64,000 nt of DNA from a bacterium (GCA_023663725.1 JAMPGX010000004.1:54670-118669); one strand, 5' to 3'; counted from the first letter of the stretch, positions 9,685 through 19,237 are shown. Translations and numbers: made by a program. The notes: generated by a model from the letters alone, not told the origin.

Positions 9685-10578
9685 ATGAGAAAGAATAAAA
9701 TCAAGCATACAATAGGGGATAAAATATTTTCCCTTTTTATCGCGTTGTTTATGATCGCCTTTGTCGTCATAACGCTGTATCCGGTGCTGAATACGGTTGC
9801 CATCTCCTTTAATGACGGAATAGACGCAGTACGTGGCGGCATATATCTGATACCGAGAAAATTTGCGACCAAGAATTACACTACTGTGTTGGGAATGCAG
9901 AACCTGGTGACAGGCGCCAAGATCACGGTGGCCAGAACAGTCATCGGCACGCTTTCCGCGCTGGTGGTAAACGCCCTGCTTGCCTATGTGGTCAGCAGGA
10001 AACGTTTCTTATTTAAGAGGGAGCTCTCGCTGTTCTGGGTCATTACCATGTATGTCAACGGCGGTATGATTCCCACCTTCATGCTCTATCGAAACCTGGG
10101 ATTGACCAATAGCTTCTGGGTATACATAGTGCCTGTTATGGTCAGCGCGTGGAATATGTTGGTCATCCGTACCTACATGACAGGACTTCCAGACAGTCTG
10201 GAGGAATCGGCGCAGCTTGACGGAGCGGGATATTGGACGATCTTTGTGAAGATCATCTCCCCTCTGTGCAAGCCGGTTTATGCCACTATCGCGCTGTTTG
10301 TGGCAGTGGGTCAGTGGAATTCATGGTTTGACGCGATGCTGTACAACCGTATGAAGACTGAGTATACTACGCTTCAATATGAGCTGATGAAGCTGTTGTC
10401 CTCCGTTATGCAACAGAGCGGCAGCGCAGATTCCGCGAAATATAGTTCGGCGGCGATCACGCCCATCACTATTCGGGCGGCGGCCACGGTAGTAACCATG
10501 TTGCCCATTATCTGCCTGTACCCGTTTCTGCAGAGATATTTTGTGACAGGCTTGACTATCGGCGGCGTCAAGGAATAA
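9685..10578 (+). CDS. Sugar ABC transporter permease (LplC-like)
   Basis: This 297-residue partner permease of the MalG/LplC type has six predicted membrane spans. Its EAA loop reads EESAQLDGAGYWTIFVKIISP, and a short periplasm-like loop precedes the final TM. The last segment (FVTGLTIGGVKE) is typical of LplC C-termini. AGGAGG precedes the ATG. It is the last gene of the operon and is followed by a strong terminator at 10611. Confidence 0.92.
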   Translation: MRKNKIKHTIGDKIFSLFIALFMIAFVVITLYPVLNTVAISFNDGIDAVRGGIYLIPRKFATKNYTTVLGMQNLVTGAKITVARTVIGTLSALVVNALLAYVVSRKRFLFKRELSLFWVITMYVNGGMIPTFMLYRNLGLTNSFWVYIVPVMVSAWNMLVIRTYMTGLPDSLEESAQLDGAGYWTIFVKIISPLCKPVYATIALFVAVGQWNSWFDAMLYNRMKTEYTTLQYELMKLLSSVMQQSGSADSAKYSSAAITPITIRAAATVVTMLPIICLYPFLQRYFVTGLTIGGVKE

Positions 10579-10610
10579 GGGAAAAGAATCATGATTTGTT
10601 GGTTTACAAA

Positions 10611-10641
10611 GGCTGTGCATTGTGTGCAGCCTTTTTTGTTG
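10611..10641 (+). terminator. Rho-independent terminator of the sugar ABC operon
   Basis: A nine-pair stem (GGCTGTGCA at 10611-10619 with TGTGCAGCC at 10623-10631, two G-T pairs) with a TTG loop is followed at once by TTTTTTGTTG. Its position after the last permease gene fits the end of the operon. Confidence 0.9.
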
Positions 10642-10727
10642 TGCGCCTGACGGCGCGCGTTTAATTGTAAATGTGCAAAAATAGCAGATTTTTTATCAAA
10701 AACAGCACGCAGAGAGAAAAAATATTA

Positions 10728-10736
10728 TGGTATAAT
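10728..10736 (+). promoter_or_regulatory. Extended -10 promoter for the diguanylate cyclase gene
   Basis: TGGTATAAT is a consensus extended -10 element. No good -35 is seen at the right distance. Transcription would start near 10743, giving a leader of about 100 bases that holds the two hairpin repeats. Confidence 0.5.
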
Positions 10737-10760
10737 AAGTAAAAATGCTCTGCATTTAAC

Positions 10761-10830
10761 TTTGCTGAACAGAATGTGCGCTGAAGCACACAAGATTAAT
10801 TTGCTGAATAAAATATGCGCTGAAGGCGCA
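10761..10830 (+). repeat. Two tandem hairpin repeats in the 5' leader
   Basis: Two imperfect copies about 39 bases apart each begin TTTGCTGAA and end in a short hairpin. The first is TGTGC/GCACA at 10775-10790 and the second TGCGC/GCGCA at 10816-10830, both with a CTGAAG-type loop. The second ends just before the ribosome site of the cyclase gene. Confidence 0.55.
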
Positions 10831-10845
10831 CGGACAGGAGTATGT

Positions 10846-12189
10846 ATGGATATGGAAACGATAACGGAACAGACGGCAAAGCTGTGGGAATTATATGAGG
10901 AACTGCAGGAGATCGTATATGTAGTGGATATAGATTCCCATGAATTGGTATATGCGAACCGTTATGCCCGAGAAATATATGGCATATCCTCGCTGGAGGC
11001 TATCGCGGGGAAAAAGTGCTATGAGGTGTTGAAGGGAAGTTCCATGCCCTGTGTGGCCTGCAATGATCACAAGTTACATCCCGGCTATTTTTTGGAGGAG
11101 GTGCGCTACAATCCCGCTCTGAGAAAAAAATTTGCTCTGAAAGATACCTTGATTGAGGCTGGCGGCAGGCGTTACCGCTTTGAGATGGCGGTAGATCTGA
11201 GCGCCTGGGAACAGCAGAACAGGGGCTATGAGGACAATGAAGCCATGGTGAACGAGGGACTTAGAATCTCGATGTCCGCATCCACACCGGAGGCATCCAT
11301 TGCCGCTCTGCTGGAATATCTGGGTATCTCCTTCAGAAGCGAGAGGGTGTATATCTTCGAGGAGAATGAGGCGGAGACATTTGACAATACTTATGAGTGG
11401 TGTGCAGAGGGAGTCGAGGCGCAGAAGGATAACCTGCAGGGCGTGCCCTATGAGGTGGTGAGCCTGTGGTATCAGAAATTCAGGCTGGGTGAGAATGTCA
11501 TCATCAAGAATCTGGAGCAAATTCAGGAGGAGGATCCAGCGGTGTATCAATACTTGAAGCCACAGAATATCACATCTCTGGTGGTTACTCCGCTTGTCAG
11601 TGAGGGAAAGATACTTGGCTTTTTTGGTGTGGACAATCCGCCGGAGCAATATCTGGAGCATATCACGACGCTGCTGCAGATATTGGCGCATTTTATCGTG
11701 GCATTGCTGCATAGGCGTAACAATGTGCGCCGTCTGGAGGAACTGTGCTTTCAGGATCAGCTGACGGGACTGGGCAACAGACATGCGATGAATGATTACA
11801 TGGGCAGAATTCGGTTCCAGGAGGGCATAGGAATACTGTACTGTGACGTCATGGGATTAAAGCGCACCAATGATGGGAAAGGTCATCTGGAGGGTGATAA
11901 GCTGCTGATTCGGGCCAGCGAGTGCCTGAGAGAGGCCTTCGGAGGTTATGCACTGTTTCGGGTGGGTGGAGATGAGTTCCTGGCCCTGTGTGAAGGTATC
12001 ACCCGCGAGGATATGGAGCAGAGGATGGAAGTACTAAGCCGCGAGATGCAGGAGAGAAATGCTCTCATGGCCTTGGGCTGCGTATGGCGGCAGAACGAAG
12101 ATGCGGATATAGATGAGCTCATGAGGGAGGCCGACGGTCTCATGTATGAGGACAAGAGAGCCAGATATGCGAGGCAGCCTGCGAGATGA
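10846..12189 (+). CDS. Diguanylate cyclase with PAS and GAF domains
   Basis: About 447 residues: an N-terminal PAS domain (about 10-115, with YVVDIDSHELVYANRYAREI), a GAF domain (about 140-285), and a GGDEF domain with LTGLGNRHAMNDY and the intact active-site motif RVGGDEFLAL. It should make cyclic di-GMP from two GTP in the cytoplasm. No RxxD inhibitory site is present five residues before GGDEF, so product inhibition at that site is unlikely. The PAS segment contains CVAC, a possible redox or metal pair. The ATG at 10846 follows AGGAG. No TM segment is seen, so sensing is probably intracellular. Confidence 0.9.
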   Translation: MDMETITEQTAKLWELYEELQEIVYVVDIDSHELVYANRYAREIYGISSLEAIAGKKCYEVLKGSSMPCVACNDHKLHPGYFLEEVRYNPALRKKFALKDTLIEAGGRRYRFEMAVDLSAWEQQNRGYEDNEAMVNEGLRISMSASTPEASIAALLEYLGISFRSERVYIFEENEAETFDNTYEWCAEGVEAQKDNLQGVPYEVVSLWYQKFRLGENVIIKNLEQIQEEDPAVYQYLKPQNITSLVVTPLVSEGKILGFFGVDNPPEQYLEHITTLLQILAHFIVALLHRRNNVRRLEELCFQDQLTGLGNRHAMNDYMGRIRFQEGIGILYCDVMGLKRTNDGKGHLEGDKLLIRASECLREAFGGYALFRVGGDEFLALCEGITREDMEQRMEVLSREMQERNALMALGCVWRQNEDADIDELMREADGLMYEDKRARYARQPAR

Positions 12190-12286
12190 ACCAATCTCCG
12201 TTGTTTAGCGGGATTCTACTGTCAGTCGGTTGTGTTTACGCCGCGATGGAGCTACAATTTGCCTATCAAATATATGGAGGCGAGAC

Positions 12287-13048
12287 ATGTACGAGATTGA
12301 CAAGGAAAAATTTGGCGTCTTTGTGGCAGAGCTTCGCAAGGCGCGGGGTATGACGCAGAAAGAGCTGGCGGCCAGAGTGTTTGTGTCCGATAAGGCGGTC
12401 AGCAAGTGGGAGAGAGGCCTGAGTATGCCAGATATCACACTCCTGATTCCTCTGGCGCGGGAGCTGGGAGTCACGGCCACGGAGCTGCTGGAATGCCAGC
12501 GTATGGAACAGACTGCTTTGGATTCGGGGCGGGTGGAGATGCTGGTGCAGTGCGCCCTCACCTATAGCGAGGAGACGCCGGAGGAGAGACATCGGAGACG
12601 CAGACAGGAGATGGGCCTGTATATCGCGAGCCTGCTGATTGTGACGCTGGAGGTTCTGGGACTATGGGCGCTGGGTTATGACTGGGGGACGATTGCTCTA
12701 GCGGTGCTGATTTATGAGCCGCTATTCTTCATCTTTTCGGGATATTTTTGCTTTTTTTCCAAAGATAAGTTACCGAATTATTATGACGAGAATAAGATTG
12801 ATTACTACAGTGACGGCATATTTCGTATGAATCTGCCAGGTATTCATTTTAACAACAGCAACTGGCTTCCGATCAAGCGCGCAGCCGTTCGAAGTATGCT
12901 GATCAGCGCCATACTTCTGCCGCTTCTGTATCTATTCTGTAAGCTGTTGATTCCTGGTGTCGATGAATTTTTCGCGTTTGTCTATATGCCGTTATTTTTT
13001 GTGGCGTTTTTTGGCCCGATATATATGGCAGCCAGAACACATGAATAG
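12287..13048 (+). CDS. XRE-family regulator with C-terminal membrane domain
   Basis: A 253-residue protein. Residues 6-62 form a Cro/C1 helix-turn-helix (TQKELAARVFVSDKAVSKWE), a cytoplasmic linker follows, and the C-terminal half holds about four hydrophobic spans (near 123-140, 145-165, 205-225, 230-248). HTH proteins fused to a membrane region are common in Lachnospiraceae, and their signals are mostly unknown. ATG at 12287 is preceded by GGAGG. A CPBP protease gene follows 58 bases later on the same strand, which suggests a linked membrane stress or peptide function. Confidence 0.85.
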   Translation: MYEIDKEKFGVFVAELRKARGMTQKELAARVFVSDKAVSKWERGLSMPDITLLIPLARELGVTATELLECQRMEQTALDSGRVEMLVQCALTYSEETPEERHRRRRQEMGLYIASLLIVTLEVLGLWALGYDWGTIALAVLIYEPLFFIFSGYFCFFSKDKLPNYYDENKIDYYSDGIFRMNLPGIHFNNSNWLPIKRAAVRSMLISAILLPLLYLFCKLLIPGVDEFFAFVYMPLFFVAFFGPIYMAARTHE

Positions 13049-13106
13049 TCCGGCTGAGAAATGTCAAACCATTTATTAATTATGTTTAGCTGCAGGAGGG
13101 GACGCA

Positions 13107-13799
13107 ATGAAAGAGAATATAAATAAAGAGAATGCCAATAAATGGAAACCGTTGTTTGAAGCTATCCTGGGAATCACCTGGAGCATGCTCGCACTGTGGG
13201 GAGTGGTCTGCTTTAACCAGTATGTGCTGATGAGTCTGCCCCTGCTGACGCGAATGGTCCTCTGCATTGCCATGTACCTGTGCATTGCGATAGGTCCACT
13301 GCTGATCATGACGCTCGCCCAAGATACCTGGAAGGACTATCTGTTCTCGCAGGAGAAGCTGGGCACGCAGCTTGCGGTGGGCATAGGGATTGGCCTGGTC
13401 ATGTCTCTGGTTCTCACCTTGCCGCTTTTTCTGACTGGGCATGGGGAGTGGAGCGATAATGGGAAGCATTATGCATTTATATGGCAGTATGTGTATGAGC
13501 TGGTCTATTGTTTGGTGGCGGTGGCTTTCACGGAGGAATTCATCTTCCGAGGCTTTTTGTACCGAAAGCTCCGTGTTATCAGCGGCTCTGATGGGATGGC
13601 TATCCTGATATCCTCCCTTGCTTTTGGTCTGTTCCATATCTTTGGTGGGTCTTTGGTTCAGGTGGGCATGACAAGTCTGATCGGGTTGGCGCTATGCTTG
13701 GTGAGACATAAGGTGAGAAGCTGTACCACCCTCTCTCTGATCATTGCCCATGGACTGTACGATTTCCTGATCACCGTGTGGGTGAACGTCTTTTTATAG
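13107..13799 (+). CDS. CPBP-family intramembrane protease
   Basis: A 230-residue, multi-pass membrane protein with the CPBP (Abi) signatures EEFIFRGFLYRKLR, FGLFHIFGG and a third His in IIAHGLYDF. These Glu and His residues form the proposed metal-free or metal-dependent active site of the CAAX protease/bacteriocin-processing family. Bacterial members handle membrane protein cleavage or self-immunity to bacteriocins, and the substrate here is unknown. AGGAGG precedes the ATG. The gene follows the XRE membrane regulator and is probably co-transcribed with it. Confidence 0.9.
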   Translation: MKENINKENANKWKPLFEAILGITWSMLALWGVVCFNQYVLMSLPLLTRMVLCIAMYLCIAIGPLLIMTLAQDTWKDYLFSQEKLGTQLAVGIGIGLVMSLVLTLPLFLTGHGEWSDNGKHYAFIWQYVYELVYCLVAVAFTEEFIFRGFLYRKLRVISGSDGMAILISSLAFGLFHIFGGSLVQVGMTSLIGLALCLVRHKVRSCTTLSLIIAHGLYDFLITVWVNVFL

Positions 13800-13948
13800 A
13801 AACAAGTGCACCGGTAACCGTGTAATGAGTTACAGTAGGCTTGCCCGTATTCGCCTGTAGCATAAAAAAGAGTAGCTTTCTCGAGGGAAATGCATTATAA
13901 TGGAACAAAACTGTTGAGACTACTTTTTTAAACATACAGGTGACATAT

Positions 13949-15049
13949 ATGGTGCGAAGAAAATTTGTAAGTACGAGAGCATTGAAACAGGGTATGGTGA
14001 TTGATCAAGCCATTATAGACAGGAGCGGGCGGATTTTGATTGCCCGCAAGACCGTCTTGGACGGCTTTTTGATAGAAGCGCTGCAAAAGATGAAAATAAC
14101 TGGAATCTATATCCGCGAGGGAGAGGAAGATCCTGAGGTGGAGGGCGATATAGAGGTGTCGCCGGAGATCCAGATGACGATTGAGAAGCTGACGGTGGCC
14201 GACCGTTCCAAGGTGAAGCTGTCCGAAAGTGTGAAAAAGCGGGTATCGGAGGGGATCAAATTTCTCTACAACGATACTTCGGCCCCCGACTTTATCAATA
14301 CCGCAGCCAATGTCACCAGCAGTCTGGTGGGGTCCATCATGGACAATGAGGCCGTGGCCCTCAATATAGACGCGTTGAAATTCAGCGATGAATATACCTT
14401 TCAGCACAGTGTGGACGTGGCGACCATCTCCATGCTGATCGCCAAGAACAGCAGCATGTCCGAGGAGGAGATTCAGAAGATCGGCATGGCGGGCCTGCTG
14501 CATGACATGGGGAAATCTAAAATACCGAATGAGATACTGAATAAGGCTGGCAAGCTGACGGAGGAGGAATTTGCCGTGATGAAGAATCACTCCCTCTACG
14601 GCTACCAGATTCTGAAGGAGAAGGGGGGCATCCCTCAGGAGGTGCTGATGGGGGTGCTCCAGCACCATGAAAAGCTCAATGGAAGAGGCTATCCCATGGG
14701 CGTGACAGCGGAAAAGATATCTCCCTATGCGAAGATTCTTTCCATCGCGGATATCTATGACGCCCTTGTGACGGAGCGTCCCTACAAGAAGGGCTTTTCT
14801 CAGCAGGACGCGATAGAGATGATCATGGCGATGACGGAGGAGCTGGACATCACTTTCATGAGAAACTTTCTGGGCATAGTGATTCTCTATCCGGTGAACA
14901 GCATTGTCACGCTGAGCAATGGGGAGAAGGCCAAGGTATTGAAAAACAATCCGCAGTACCCGCTGCGCCCCAAGGTCATTGGACTACATACGGGAAAAAT
15001 ATATGACTTGTCAGAGGATATTAAATGCGCCAGCCTGATTATTGAGTGA
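13949..15049 (+). CDS. HD-GYP cyclic di-GMP phosphodiesterase
   Basis: A cytoplasmic protein of about 366 residues. An N-terminal DUF3391-like region (about 1-110) precedes an HD-GYP domain with HSVDVATISMLIAK, the HD pair in LLHDMGKSKIP, and HHEKLNGRGYP, which preserves the GYP motif. Intact motifs indicate hydrolysis of c-di-GMP to GMP or pGpG. It is the natural opposite of the GGDEF protein at 10846, three genes upstream. ATG at 13949 is preceded by AGGTG six bases away. A GTG three codons earlier is also possible. A TATAAT at about 13893 may be its own promoter. Confidence 0.92.
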   Translation: MVRRKFVSTRALKQGMVIDQAIIDRSGRILIARKTVLDGFLIEALQKMKITGIYIREGEEDPEVEGDIEVSPEIQMTIEKLTVADRSKVKLSESVKKRVSEGIKFLYNDTSAPDFINTAANVTSSLVGSIMDNEAVALNIDALKFSDEYTFQHSVDVATISMLIAKNSSMSEEEIQKIGMAGLLHDMGKSKIPNEILNKAGKLTEEEFAVMKNHSLYGYQILKEKGGIPQEVLMGVLQHHEKLNGRGYPMGVTAEKISPYAKILSIADIYDALVTERPYKKGFSQQDAIEMIMAMTEELDITFMRNFLGIVILYPVNSIVTLSNGEKAKVLKNNPQYPLRPKVIGLHTGKIYDLSEDIKCASLIIE

Positions 15050-15137
15050 GGCCTCTCACAAATTGCGATTGATGGCGTTGTGTCCATATACTGGCAATAA
15101 CAGATTCGTTACATTGAGCAGATTGGGGAAAAAGAAC

Positions 15138-17531
15138 ATGTTATGTGCGACAGAGGGAAAAAGTAATGAGATCGTGCGTATTGTGCGCAGCGAAGACCGA
15201 CTATACCTGTACTCCGAGGCAGGTATGCACAGACTGGAGCCCAAGGATGAGGCCACGGTACGAATCACCTATACAAAGCGGGATTCTTTTTCCGGCGAGG
15301 AGAAGCCGGGAGTGATCTGTCACGCCGTTTTTTCCGATTGGGAGCATACGGAGACAGAGCAGGAGGTTCGTCTGCGGATGGAGCATCTGGAGGTCGTCAT
15401 CAACAGGAGGACGGCCTCCTACAGCTATTATGACGGGAATGGAAGGCTTCTGGTGCGGGAGCGGGAGTGTGACAGCAGGGCATTGGAGGAGTTTACGACA
15501 TATCAAATGCTGGAGGAGGGCGCCAAGGTGGAGAAGGTCGTCACTCCTGACGGCGTCAAGGAAGTGGTCAGGGAAGCGGCGGCGATACCCACAGGTAACA
15601 GCTTCCACACAAGGCTCTGTCTGGAATGGGCGGAGGATGAGGCGCTCTTTGGGCTGGGACAGCACGAGGAGGGCTTTGGTTCCCTGCGGGGACAGACCGT
15701 CTATCTGCATCAGGCCAACCGGAAGATTGCGGTTCCGATGCTGGTATCCACACGAGGATATGGCATACTGGTGGACACATACAGTCCGATGATTTTCAGT
15801 GACAACGGATATGGGGCCTACCTTTATACGGAGGCGGACTGCGAGATGGACTTTTACATTATGAATGGGGCGAGCATGGATGGCGTGATACGCAAGTACC
15901 GTATGCTTACGGGCAAGGCTACCCTGCTGCCGAGATGGGCGTATGGCTATATTCAATCTCAGGAGCGCTATGAGACGCAGCAGGAGTTGTTGGATACGGC
16001 GGGGGAATACCGCAGGAGGGGAATCGGGCTGGACGGCCTGGTGCTGGACTGGTGTTCCTGGGAGGAAAACTGTTGGGGGCAGAAGAGCTTTGACGCCAGC
16101 CGTTTCCCAGACCCCAGGAGCATGGTAGATCAGCTCCATGACAGCCATGTGCATTTTATGTTGTCGATCTGGCCCAATATGGGGGAGGAGACAGACAATT
16201 ATAGGGAGTTTCAGGATCGGAAGCTTCTGCTGCCGGGATGTAGCATTTACAATGCCCTGAGCAGGGAGGCCAGAGAGCTGTACTGGGATCAGATACAAAG
16301 GGGGCTGCTGGGCAGCGGTGTGGACGCATGGTGGTGCGATAACAGCGAGCCCTTTACGCCGGAGTGGAACCATATCGAGAGGGTGGAGCCGTCCATAATG
16401 TACGCGGAATACTGTCACACTGCGGGGAGGCATCTGCCTGCGGAGCGAATGAACGCCTATGGACTGTATCACGCGCAGACCATATATGAGGGGCAGAGGA
16501 GCTGTGACGAGCGCAGAGTTGTGAATCTGACCAGAAGTGGTTATACCGGTCAGCAGCGGTATGGGACCATCCTCTGGTCGGGGGATATCGAGGCGTCCTG
16601 GGATACATTTCGCAGGCAGGTGGCCGCAGGGCTGCATTTCTGTGCCAGCGGACTTCCCTATTGGACCGTGGATATCGGCGCCTTCTTTGTCAAGCGCGGC
16701 AATCTGTGGTATTGGAGAGGCGATTATCCGCAGGGGACGGAGGATCTGGGATACCGAGAGCTGTTTGTGCGCTGGTATCAATGGGGATGCTTTCTCCCCG
16801 TTTTCCGGGGACATGGGACGGACTGCAGGAGAGAGCTGTGGCACTTTGCTCATGAGGAGCTTCCCTTTTATGATGTGCTGCTTAAGGCCAACCGCCTGCG
16901 CTATGAGTGGTTTCCCTATATCTATTCCCTGGCCGGCTGCTGCTGGCTGAGGGACGACTCAATGATTAAGCTGCTGGCTTTTCTCTATCCGGAGGACAGG
17001 GAGGTCTGGAATATCGTCGATCAGTATCTGTTTGGGAATGACGTCATGGTGTGTCCGGTCCTGCATCCGATGTATTTTGACAGGGACTCGCAGCTGATCT
17101 CTGGAGTATCCCGAACCAGGAAGATATATCTGCCGCAGGGGAATGGCTGGTATGACTATTGGACCAACACCTGGTATGAGGGTGGACAGTGGATTGAGGC
17201 TGACGCTCCGCTGGAGAGAATTCCCCTCTTTATTCGGGAGGGGAGTATCCTGCCACTGACAGAGTTTGCTCAGTCTACGGAGGAGTTGCCGTCAGAGCTG
17301 GACATCCGAGTTTATGCGGGAGGGGATGGCGAGTTCACGCTGTATGAGGATGAGGGCGACGGCTACGGCTATGAGCGGGGCGAGTTCCGCGCCACTGTGC
17401 TGAGCTGGAATGAGACGGACAGGAGCTTTACAGTGCGTGAGAGCGGTGATGGCAAAGCTACAGCGGGAGCATACCGATTCCGCAGATATATCCTGATTGA
17501 CAGGGACGGGAAAGAGGAATATTTGATTTGA
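15138..17531 (+). CDS. Glycoside hydrolase family 31
   Basis: About 797 residues with no signal peptide, so intracellular. An N-terminal beta domain precedes a (beta/alpha)8 barrel with RWAYGYIQSQERYETQQEL, the catalytic nucleophile in DAWWCDNSEPF (Asp401 from this start), and the acid/base segment WSGDIEASWDTF. A C-terminal beta region ends the protein. The barrel variant with WWCDNSEP resembles GH31 members acting on alpha-linked or xyloside substrates. Exact specificity cannot be read from sequence. The frame is open to a TTG at 15042 overlapping the previous gene. I prefer the ATG at 15138, after GGGGAAAAAG. An esterase gene follows 27 bases later, so both may act on one imported acylated oligosaccharide. 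Confidence 0.88.
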   Translation: MLCATEGKSNEIVRIVRSEDRLYLYSEAGMHRLEPKDEATVRITYTKRDSFSGEEKPGVICHAVFSDWEHTETEQEVRLRMEHLEVVINRRTASYSYYDGNGRLLVRERECDSRALEEFTTYQMLEEGAKVEKVVTPDGVKEVVREAAAIPTGNSFHTRLCLEWAEDEALFGLGQHEEGFGSLRGQTVYLHQANRKIAVPMLVSTRGYGILVDTYSPMIFSDNGYGAYLYTEADCEMDFYIMNGASMDGVIRKYRMLTGKATLLPRWAYGYIQSQERYETQQELLDTAGEYRRRGIGLDGLVLDWCSWEENCWGQKSFDASRFPDPRSMVDQLHDSHVHFMLSIWPNMGEETDNYREFQDRKLLLPGCSIYNALSREARELYWDQIQRGLLGSGVDAWWCDNSEPFTPEWNHIERVEPSIMYAEYCHTAGRHLPAERMNAYGLYHAQTIYEGQRSCDERRVVNLTRSGYTGQQRYGTILWSGDIEASWDTFRRQVAAGLHFCASGLPYWTVDIGAFFVKRGNLWYWRGDYPQGTEDLGYRELFVRWYQWGCFLPVFRGHGTDCRRELWHFAHEELPFYDVLLKANRLRYEWFPYIYSLAGCCWLRDDSMIKLLAFLYPEDREVWNIVDQYLFGNDVMVCPVLHPMYFDRDSQLISGVSRTRKIYLPQGNGWYDYWTNTWYEGGQWIEADAPLERIPLFIREGSILPLTEFAQSTEELPSELDIRVYAGGDGEFTLYEDEGDGYGYERGEFRATVLSWNETDRSFTVRESGDGKATAGAYRFRRYILIDRDGKEEYLI

Positions 17532-17558
17532 TTTTTTATAGAAAGAGAGGATGAGAGA

Positions 17559-18419
17559 ATGGAGTATGTCTATGAGATGCCTGCCGACATGATGAAAGAA
17601 ACGGCCAATCGCGGGGAAGTGAGACGGTTTGAGTACGACACGCAGACCTATGAGGAGAAGGGGAGCCATTCTCTGCACAAGGGCGCATGGGTCTATCTGC
17701 CCTATGGATACGATGCGCAGCGGCAGTACGATATCCTGTATCTGCTCCATGGGGGCGGAGTGAACGAGGATTGGTGGTTCAAGATGTTCCCTGACACGGT
17801 TACGATACTGGACAATATGATAGCTCGTCAGGTCTGCCCGCCCTGCATTATTGTGACTCCCACCTATTATCGGGGCGAGGATGAGGACAGGAATGCCGAG
17901 TACATCACCGAGCATTTTTGCCATGAGCTGCGCCGCGACCTGATTCCTGCCGTGGAATCGGCATTCTCCACCTATGCGGGAGGAGATGTGAGTGAGGACA
18001 ATCTGATCAGGACGCGTTCCCACAGGGCTTTTGCCGGTCTCTCCCTGGGCTCTATGACGACCTATCGGGCCGCCCTGTACAACAATTTTGATCTGTTCTC
18101 CTGGTATGGCCCATTCTCAGGGTGCTGCGGTCCAAACGGCAATCGTGACGAGGAGGTAGAACGTATCTGTAAGACCCTGGCTGACGGGGAGCGCAAGGGC
18201 CTGAAGCTGGACTATTTATTCTGCTGCAACGGCGATAAGGATATTGCCTACGAGGAACATCGGGAGATCATGAACAAGGTGTTACCGCTATGTCCTCAGT
18301 TGGTTGAAGGTGTGAACTATGATTTTTATACCATCCCTGGAGGGGTCCACGACATGAAGGCATGGCAGCTTCATCTCTATCATGCATTGCAGGTGTTTTT
18401 CCAGAAGACACAAGACTGA
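17559..18419 (+). CDS. CE1-like carbohydrate esterase (alpha/beta hydrolase)
   Basis: A 286-residue cytoplasmic enzyme of the esterase D/acetylxylan-esterase type. LYLLHGGGVNEDWW forms the oxyanion loop, GLSLGSMTT is the GxSxG nucleophile elbow, and the catalytic His lies in IPGGVHDMKAWQLHL near the C-terminus. Relatives remove acetyl or feruloyl groups from xylan fragments. The lack of a signal peptide and the neighbouring GH31 gene suggest deacylation of imported oligosaccharides. GAGAGGATGAGAG precedes the ATG. It ends convergently 26 bases before a GNAT gene. Confidence 0.85.
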   Translation: MEYVYEMPADMMKETANRGEVRRFEYDTQTYEEKGSHSLHKGAWVYLPYGYDAQRQYDILYLLHGGGVNEDWWFKMFPDTVTILDNMIARQVCPPCIIVTPTYYRGEDEDRNAEYITEHFCHELRRDLIPAVESAFSTYAGGDVSEDNLIRTRSHRAFAGLSLGSMTTYRAALYNNFDLFSWYGPFSGCCGPNGNRDEEVERICKTLADGERKGLKLDYLFCCNGDKDIAYEEHREIMNKVLPLCPQLVEGVNYDFYTIPGGVHDMKAWQLHLYHALQVFFQKTQD

Positions 18420-18445
18420 GAGAATACGCCCCGTAGGAATGAGTC

Positions 18446-19102
18446 TCATCCCTGATCGCCGGATTCCGCAATCGGATCGCCGTGGCAGGCCAGAATACGC
18501 TCCAGAGGAATCTCAGGGAATTCCTCCAGCGCAGGGTGATGGGTCAGAGTTTTCACGATCTGCCATCCCTCACGGCTATGAACCGCATTGGCGGGGATGG
18601 GTCGGAAGTCCAGATCCAGATAGACCTTGCAGGCCAGCCAGGTGTTGGTCTGAGTGGAAATCTTGGCCAGGGTGTAGCCCAGGGCTGACATGAGCTGCAG
18701 CGTATGAGTGATCAGGGGCTTGGACAATCCCAGCCCCTGATACTCTCTGCGGACGGCAACCCAGTGGAGCCATCCCGCGCCGTCGGGGTCCTCCCTGTGG
18801 ATATTGTAAAAGGCGGTGGCAGTAGCCACTTTTTCCTGTCTGTCATTTTCGATAAATACCATGCGGTGTACCAGTTCCCCGTCCTTGCCCTGATAATAGC
18901 GGTTCCAGGAGGCGAGCCCCTGTTCATAGCCAGTGAATTCCCTGGCTGATGTCTCAATATCGATCCAGGCGTCTCGCTCTCCTGGCCGGTATAGCACAAA
19001 GCGATATCCCGCTGGCAGCGGATAGGAAGGGAGCTCTTTCAACTCCCTTTGCAGTAGCAGTTCAAAATATCGGATTCTTTCATCGTGATTGTCAAAATGC
19101 AT
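18446..19102 (-). CDS. GNAT-family N-acetyltransferase
   Basis: A 218-residue cytoplasmic protein with the GNAT core near residues 90-165. WLHWVAVRREYQGLGLSKPL carries the acetyl-CoA pyrophosphate loop (R/Q-x-x-G-x-G/A), followed by a helix and STQTNTWLACKVYLDLDF. The N-terminal 60 residues and the C-terminal 50 residues are additions with no family I can name. The acceptor is unknown. AGAGG precedes the ATG on the reverse strand. It is a single-gene unit between a convergent esterase and a divergent CPBP gene. Confidence 0.85.
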   Translation of the reverse strand: MHFDNHDERIRYFELLLQRELKELPSYPLPAGYRFVLYRPGERDAWIDIETSAREFTGYEQGLASWNRYYQGKDGELVHRMVFIENDRQEKVATATAFYNIHREDPDGAGWLHWVAVRREYQGLGLSKPLITHTLQLMSALGYTLAKISTQTNTWLACKVYLDLDFRPIPANAVHSREGWQIVKTLTHHPALEEFPEIPLERILACHGDPIAESGDQG

Positions 19103-19237
19103 GTTTAGTCCTCTTTCTATTTGCCCTGTTTACATGCTCACAGGAGCTCCATTGCTTGTTGTAGGGGCTGGTTACAGTATAGAATAGTGTGCTCCATATT
19201 ACAAGAAGAAAAAAGGACTTGATTTGCTATATATACA

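Noticed and set aside
13800..13948. Terminator after the first CPBP gene
   Set aside because: GTAAC/GTTAC and CACCGG-type pairs are short and no T-run follows. A promoter-like TATAAT is the only clear element.
15201..16853. 550-codon reverse frame under the GH31 gene
   Set aside because: The forward frame has GH31 catalytic signatures. No reverse ribosome site or motif.
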